This document shows, in pieces, positions 59,624 to 64,000 of a stretch of 64,000 bases of DNA. This DNA comes from Bacteroidota bacterium (GTDB lineage: Bacteria > Bacteroidota > Ignavibacteria > Ignavibacteriales > Ignavibacteriaceae): positions 62,001 to 126,000 of the forward strand of contig JAKAGV010000018.1 of assembly GCA_021815405.1 (NCBI GenBank), given 5' to 3'. A program made the translations under genes and the position numbers. Position 1 is the stretch's first letter, and each line of letters opens with the position of its first letter. A model generated the notes under the pieces. The model saw nothing but the letters and a program-made list of their open reading frames with translations. It was not told where the DNA came from and did no database searches.

Positions 59624-60154
59624 ATGGAAGCTGTTCAAGGAAATACTTCGTTTAATAAAAATAAGAGATTATTACTTAATCTTATTGCTGGTTTTATTTC
59701 TCGTAAAAGAGCAATTAGAATATTTCTTTTTTTATCGTTGGTTCTTTGGTGCATCGGTTTTTCTTTCAACTCGCTTTTTAGCGGTACAGTAGCAGCCGGA
59801 ATTACTTATCCTTTCTTAAAAAAAATTTTTCATATGGTCTGCCATCAATTAGATGAAAAAACTTTTAACATAAACGGTGCTAAATTATTCGTTTGTGCAA
59901 GGTGCACAGGAATTTATTTAGGAGCTCTTGCTTCGTCAATCGCTTCATTGTTTTACATAAAGAGATTCTCGCTGAGACTTAAACTTCTTTACATCTCGAT
60001 GGTGCCGATGTTAATCGACGTAGCTGCAACAACATTTAAAATTTACGATTATTCTAAAATGTTAGCCTTTACTACCGGACTATTTTTTGGTTCCGTTGTA
60101 TTTATTTATATTTTGATTGCAATTGAAAATAATTTTATGGATGATTCCTATTAA
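59624..60154 (+). CDS. DUF2085-family membrane protein
   Basis: 176 residues with about four membrane helices. HMVCHQLDEKTFNINGAKLF followed by VCARCTGIYLGALA is the DUF2085 signature (CHQ ... CxRCxGIY). The cysteines could bind metal or heme, but no function is established. The next gene begins on the following base. Confidence 0.88.
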   Translation: MEAVQGNTSFNKNKRLLLNLIAGFISRKRAIRIFLFLSLVLWCIGFSFNSLFSGTVAAGITYPFLKKIFHMVCHQLDEKTFNINGAKLFVCARCTGIYLGALASSIASLFYIKRFSLRLKLLYISMVPMLIDVAATTFKIYDYSKMLAFTTGLFFGSVVFIYILIAIENNFMDDSY

Positions 60155-60664
60155 ATGAGCCAAAATAAATATCTACCTCCTTTAGTCTGCGGATTTGGTG
60201 CAGCAGTTCTTACAATTGTTCCCGGTATTAAATCTTTTTCTTGTTGTATGATAGTTCCTCTTGCGGGCGTACTTTCTATTTATCTTGATCATAAAATAAA
60301 TAAAACATCTCTTCCTGTGGGAATTAAATCTGCAATATGGTTCGGATTTATAACGGGTATTTTTGCCACATTGTTCGCTACTTCTTTGGATGTATTGTTA
60401 ACTTACCTGGCTCATACAAACGATTTTGTTCAGGCACTTCCACAGACCGAAGCAGTAGTTCGTCATTACAAGCTTAATGCTATGCTGGATCAAACAATGT
60501 CAATGCTTAAACAAATGTCAAACGATATTACGATTAACGGATTCTCCGCATTTTATACAGCGGGCATTCTTTTCAGTAATTTTATAATCAATACAATTTT
60601 CGGAATTTTAGGCGGGATTCTCGGAATGACTTTTATTAACAAACGAACCAAAGTACAAAACTAA
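60155..60664 (+). CDS. DUF4199-like membrane protein
   Basis: 169 residues with four membrane helices and a loop with LKQMSNDITINGFSAFYTAG between the third and fourth, resembling DUF4199 proteins common in Bacteroidota. The ATG follows the DUF2085 stop directly. The function is unknown. Confidence 0.75.
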   Translation: MSQNKYLPPLVCGFGAAVLTIVPGIKSFSCCMIVPLAGVLSIYLDHKINKTSLPVGIKSAIWFGFITGIFATLFATSLDVLLTYLAHTNDFVQALPQTEAVVRHYKLNAMLDQTMSMLKQMSNDITINGFSAFYTAGILFSNFIINTIFGILGGILGMTFINKRTKVQN

Positions 60665-60673
60665 TCTTTTATT

Positions 60674-60973
60674 ATGGTTTCTGCCGTAATCTTTACAGCT
60701 CATTTCCTTTTTGCTTTAATTATTTATACAAAAAAATGGCAGGAGGATTCCCTTTCAGCCGGGCTGCTTAATGTTGGATTAATTGCTATTTTATTTTCTG
60801 TAGGCTGGACAATTACGAGTATGATCTCGCAATTTTTAATGAACCCAAAGGGATTAGGAATATTTTTTACCGGCGATGATTTTTCTTTAACTCTTTTATC
60901 TCTTGGTGAATTCTTTTTCTACAAGATGTATTACAAGGATGTTTTTATCGGAGACGATAAGGAAACACAATAA
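60674..60973 (+). CDS. small membrane protein, unknown
   Basis: 99 residues with three hydrophobic segments (VSAVIFTAHFLFALIIYTKK, LNVGLIAILFSVGWTITSMI, LLSLGEFFFYKMYYK). It is not recognised. It follows the DUF4199-like gene by nine bases and is the last gene of that operon. Its end overlaps the end of the convergent TonB gene by 29 bp. Confidence 0.7.
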   Translation: MVSAVIFTAHFLFALIIYTKKWQEDSLSAGLLNVGLIAILFSVGWTITSMISQFLMNPKGLGIFFTGDDFSLTLLSLGEFFFYKMYYKDVFIGDDKETQ

Positions 60974-61637
60974 CCGCCGTCTGTTCCATTTGTTTTTGCC
61001 CTGGGGCGAGCGGTTCAAATCTCCATTGGCGCAGTGAGTTTATTGCTGCAGTTTCTAAACGTGTGTCAGCCTTAATTAAAGGAACTATTGTTCCTACTGT
61101 TCCATCCGGCATAATTGAAAACTTAAGCCTTATATCAATTTCTTTTTGAACTCCTTCAGGATAGGATGGCAAAATGTAATTATAAATTTTTCTTTGTCCC
61201 TGTCCGCCCCAGTCTATGTCATATCCAAAACTTCCGTTACCATTTAGTCTGTTGCCTTTTCCTTCGGCATTTATATCTGAATTAGCAGCGAGTTTATCTT
61301 CCTCTGTTTTCTTAAGTTTTTTTTCTTTCTTTTTCTCAGCAGTCTTTATAACATCCTCAGTCTGTGTATTTACTGCTTTCGGCAAATCCATCTTTTTTAC
61401 TTCTTCGCTTTTTGCTTGTGTCTGGTCCTCTTCCTGTTTCTTAGCTACTTGAGCTACATCATCAAGCTGGTTTCCGATCGCACCTGAAGAGCCCGGCAGA
61501 CCAGTATTGCCGAAAGATAATTCAACATACTTATCAGGTGGATAATCCGTACTAAATTTTACAAACAGTAGTATCACAATAAGTGCAGCATGAAAAACAA
61601 TAGATACGGATAACGAAAAATTTTTTGCAGCGTTCAT
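60945..61637 (-). CDS. tonB: TonB-family energy transducer
   Basis: 230 residues. One N-terminal membrane helix (SLSVSIVFHAALIVILLFVK), a charged linker (QEEDQTQAKSEEVKKMDLPK and a lysine-rich run) and a C-terminal TonB domain (YILPSYPEGVQKEIDIRLKF, then ETAAINSLRQWRFEPLAPGQ). It links the proton gradient to outer-membrane receptors; the end of one such receptor is encoded at 63544..64000. Its start overlaps the HU-SPOR gene stop by four bases. Confidence 0.9.
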   Translation of the reverse strand: MNAAKNFSLSVSIVFHAALIVILLFVKFSTDYPPDKYVELSFGNTGLPGSSGAIGNQLDDVAQVAKKQEEDQTQAKSEEVKKMDLPKAVNTQTEDVIKTAEKKKEKKLKKTEEDKLAANSDINAEGKGNRLNGNGSFGYDIDWGGQGQRKIYNYILPSYPEGVQKEIDIRLKFSIMPDGTVGTIVPLIKADTRLETAAINSLRQWRFEPLAPGQKQMEQTAVIVFPYRLR

Positions 61638-63454
61638 TTTGTCATACTTTTATTTAAAAATCCTTCAGCATCAGACAATTTTTTGAAGTCACCAACTTTC
61701 ACGCGGTACCAGGTTCCTCTTCCGGGAACTTCTGCAGTTTCTACAAAAGAATTATATCCTTTCTTACTATACTTAAGAGCTTCAGATTCTGCAATTGATC
61801 TAGATTTCCATGAAGAAATCTGAACTATATAATTTCCACCGGAGAGGTAAATATTAGGCTTTACTTTCCGGGAAGGAGTTGGATTTATCGGCGGCTTTGA
61901 AGTAGCTGAAGCAGTTTGATTTGTTTTGCTATTAAGTAATGAAGATAGATTACTTATCTGGTTTGATGATCTATTGTTAGCTGATGGATTATTCGTTTTA
62001 AAAACCTTAGGATCAATATCATTTCCAGTTATTTTGGCAGAATTATTTTTAGAGTAAGGATAAGTTACAGGTACTTCAAAGTTGCGATCAATAATTTCCG
62101 GCTTAATTTGTTTTGTTAATTGAGCCTTGGTTCCGAAAAATTGCTTTGACAGTTTGGTGAAGCTATTTCCTGTTAAATATACAACGACTACCGCACTAAC
62201 TGTTAAAATGGTTACCATGGCAATAAAAAATACAAACGGCGATCTGCTTTTTGTGTAAAAAAATTTATTAAGCTTTATTTCATTTGTTGATGCAGAAATC
62301 TCCGATTCGGAGTTTGTCATCTTGCCTTTATCAAAAACTTCTTCCTGCTTATCGGAACTTATGTTATCATTCCTATCAGCGTTCCAATCCTGTTCCAAAT
62401 TAATTTCATCAGTATTGGATTCAATAATTGTTTTTTCATCATTTAATTCTTCAGTATCATTAAGGTTATCAAAATCCCAGGAAAGATTTAATTCAGATTT
62501 TGTTAGTCCGAAATTGCTTTTTTCCGGTTCAAATTCCGAAGTAATAGATTTCACGCGTTCAAAATCATTATTGTCTGTATTTGATTCTACTTCCTTATTT
62601 TCTTCTTTTATTTCGTTTTCAACTTCATGTCCGAACTCTTCATCTATATTAATATTTGGATGAAATTCCTCTTTCTCTTCAGGAAATTGTTCAAATGGTA
62701 CTTCTAAATCTGCTTCCCATTCTGATTGACCGAAATCCCAACCTACTTCTTCCGGTTCTTCATTATTCTCAGTTGGTGAAAGCATGGTTGTTTCGCTGCT
62801 TATATCAAGTATAGATTCTTCTTCTATTTGTTTAGATAGATCTTCACCGAAATCCCAAGCAACATGTTCAAACTTGGAAACTTTGCCAGTTTCTTCTTGA
62901 TTTGCTTTTATGAAATCAGCTTTCCCACTGCTTAATTCAATATCGAATTGATCATCTGAAGTTTTATTAATTACCAGAAAATCATCTTCCTGTATTTTCT
63001 GTATTACAATTTCACATTCATTTAAAAGTTTTTCTGCTTTGGATTCAATTAATTTTTTAAGTTCGGCGCCTGTAGGCTGAAGATATATTTCGTTGTTTTT
63101 AACTCCCGCAAGCGGAATAACGGGCTTACCGATGCTTAAGCTGAAATACGAGTCAATCAAATTATATTTTTCATCCGGATTAGCAGGGATGTTAAATACC
63201 AGTGAGCCGGCTCCTTCAACTTTAGGCAAAAATAAAATTACATCACTTGGTTGTACTTTCTTATCAATTAAATTAGATGTTTTAACTACAGCCTGTCTCT
63301 GTTGGAAATAACCAAAATCGTTAACTTTAACTGCTTGGTTGGGTTGCAGGACTCCCAGAGCTTTTTGCAGAAAAGTCTCGAAAAAGTATTTTGCCTCGTA
63401 ATCGGGTACGCCGTTAAACTTAGCAATTTTTCTTATAAGTTCAGCTCTGGTCAT
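61634..63454 (-). CDS. HU-type DNA-binding domain fused to a SPOR domain
   Basis: 606 residues. Residues 1-100 look like an HU/IHF-family domain (TRAELIRKIAKFNGVPDYEA, then NQAVKVNDFGYFQQRQ). A long acidic disordered linker follows with repeated WDFG motifs (VAWDFGEDL, VGWDFGQSE, LSWDFDNLN). A single membrane helix is near 405-425 (FVFFIAMVTILTVSAVVVVY), and the last 75 residues are a SPOR domain (YIVQISSWKSRSIAESEALK) that binds septal peptidoglycan. The topology would place HU in the cytoplasm and SPOR in the periplasm, so the protein could link DNA to the division site. Confidence 0.85.
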   Translation of the reverse strand: MTRAELIRKIAKFNGVPDYEAKYFFETFLQKALGVLQPNQAVKVNDFGYFQQRQAVVKTSNLIDKKVQPSDVILFLPKVEGAGSLVFNIPANPDEKYNLIDSYFSLSIGKPVIPLAGVKNNEIYLQPTGAELKKLIESKAEKLLNECEIVIQKIQEDDFLVINKTSDDQFDIELSSGKADFIKANQEETGKVSKFEHVAWDFGEDLSKQIEEESILDISSETTMLSPTENNEEPEEVGWDFGQSEWEADLEVPFEQFPEEKEEFHPNINIDEEFGHEVENEIKEENKEVESNTDNNDFERVKSITSEFEPEKSNFGLTKSELNLSWDFDNLNDTEELNDEKTIIESNTDEINLEQDWNADRNDNISSDKQEEVFDKGKMTNSESEISASTNEIKLNKFFYTKSRSPFVFFIAMVTILTVSAVVVVYLTGNSFTKLSKQFFGTKAQLTKQIKPEIIDRNFEVPVTYPYSKNNSAKITGNDIDPKVFKTNNPSANNRSSNQISNLSSLLNSKTNQTASATSKPPINPTPSRKVKPNIYLSGGNYIVQISSWKSRSIAESEALKYSKKGYNSFVETAEVPGRGTWYRVKVGDFKKLSDAEGFLNKSMTK

Positions 63455-63543
63455 CTAAAAATATTAATTAACTAAAATCAAATCCGTCATTTAAATATAT
63501 TTTTCAAAAACACAATGCACAATTTAAAAATAATTCCGGTTCA

Positions 63544-64000
63544 TCACCAGTTATACTTTAGTCCTGCTGTAACATCAAGCGGTAGTTCTTTATAACCTCT
63601 CCACATATAATTATTTTGATTAAGCAAATTGGAAATTTTCAAAGTCAAGTAAAAACCTTGTTTAATCATATATCCGAAGGTACAACCAAGATTTATTATT
63701 GGATTAATCGAATTACTATTCTTAACATCTGAATACATTCCGGCAAGAAACTCCAAGCTTGCTTCAGCATCAAGACCATTCTTAAAATTGTAACCATAGT
63801 TCATCGTAACTTTTGCGCGTGGATAATAAGGAACGAAATTATTTGCAGTATCACGTGTATCGTTCAATTCGCCGGTAGCATAAAAAACTCCGTTCGGTCC
63901 GGGATGAAAAAGGAAGTTTGCAAATAGAGTAAAACTCTTAGCGCTCGTCGTTCCTAGATTAAACATACCGGCACTGGCAGTATCCAAGAAAAAAGGCAGA
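63544..64000 (-). CDS. outer-membrane receptor, C-terminal part (cut by window edge)
   Basis: The frame is open through the right edge (reading PFFLDTASAGMFNLGTTSAK) and ends at 63544. It contains the last strands of a large barrel (SFTLFANFLFHPGPNGVFYA, AKVTMNYGYNFKNGLDAEAS, LTLKISNLLNQNNYMWRGYK) and the terminal aromatic YNW. NLLNQNNYMWRGY is like the end of TonB-dependent receptors. The N-terminal plug lies outside the window. It is upstream of the HU-SPOR and tonB genes on the same strand. Confidence 0.8.
   Translation of the reverse strand, partial: LPFFLDTASAGMFNLGTTSAKSFTLFANFLFHPGPNGVFYATGELNDTRDTANNFVPYYPRAKVTMNYGYNFKNGLDAEASLEFLAGMYSDVKNSNSINPIINLGCTFGYMIKQGFYLTLKISNLLNQNNYMWRGYKELPLDVTAGLKYNW

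Overview
The window is a low-GC bacterial chromosome segment, most likely from the Ignavibacteria/Bacteroidota side of the tree. The evidence is a secreted protein at 20156..21589 ending in a YPNPFNP-type type IX secretion (T9SS) sorting domain, Bacteroidota-style promoters (TTTG or TTG, then TAnnTTTG), SPOR/TonB/TonB-dependent-receptor genes, and two families of dispersed palindromic repeats. No ribosomal RNA and no CRISPR array is visible. The species cannot be named from this sequence alone.

Left flank (1..2590): ordinary chromosome. It holds the start of a secreted protein, a BCP-type peroxiredoxin, an HD hydrolase, endonuclease III, a thioredoxin-like [2Fe-2S] ferredoxin and tRNA-Glu(CTC). 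Right flank (58477..64000): tRNA-Gln(CTG), a beta-propeller protein, DUF2085/DUF4199-type membrane proteins, TonB, an HU-SPOR fusion and the end of an outer-membrane receptor.

Between them, 2618..58521 looks like one integrated element of about 56 kb. The last 46 bp of tRNA-Gln(CTG) at 58476..58521 recur in the same orientation at 2618..2663 (45/46 identical). A decayed tyrosine recombinase lies just inside the left copy. Collapsing the repeats would restore tRNA-Gln 28 bp upstream of tRNA-Glu, a normal tandem tRNA layout. The recombinase is broken, so the element appears fixed.

The cargo falls into blocks. (a) 3.8-5.8 kb: an ArsR-rhodanese regulator with its operator, a second small HTH protein, a methyltransferase and a DsrE protein. 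(b) 6.2-12.5 kb: a minus-strand thiol-redox set (CcdA, several thioredoxin-fold proteins, AhpD-like, NifX-like, OsmC) ending in an ArsP/SO_0444-type permease and its ArsR. (c) 13.5-17 kb: a P3A proton ATPase and an archaeal-looking DUF211-VIT pair. (d) 17.2-24.8 kb: arsenic genes (arsR-arsC-thioredoxin-acr3, and arsR-arsM), interrupted by a T9SS protein gene flanked by direct repeats and a HEPN-MNT-MNT-HEPN block. (e) 24.9-35.2 kb: a TetR gene and a doubled set of FmdE, TauE/SafE exporter and porin genes, followed by an NtrC-type two-component system. This is the best candidate for an undescribed system. (f) 35.5-41.5 kb: a complete RND tripartite efflux operon. (g) 41.7-42.3 kb: MntA-HepT. 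(h) 43-52.2 kb: a radical-SAM gene behind a highly structured leader, rhodanese, two B12-type radical-SAM proteins, MATE and an Mla-type lipid ABC transporter. (i) 52.2-58.3 kb: a free CBS pair, a free CBM48 glycogen-binding protein, a tandem universal stress protein, alpha-glucan phosphorylase and a CDF metal exporter.

The overall theme is defence against metal(loid)s and thiol or sulfur stress, with dense ArsR/TetR control. Operators are visible as perfect or near-perfect inverted repeats next to these regulator genes. Functions are assigned from motifs read by eye; no database search was possible.
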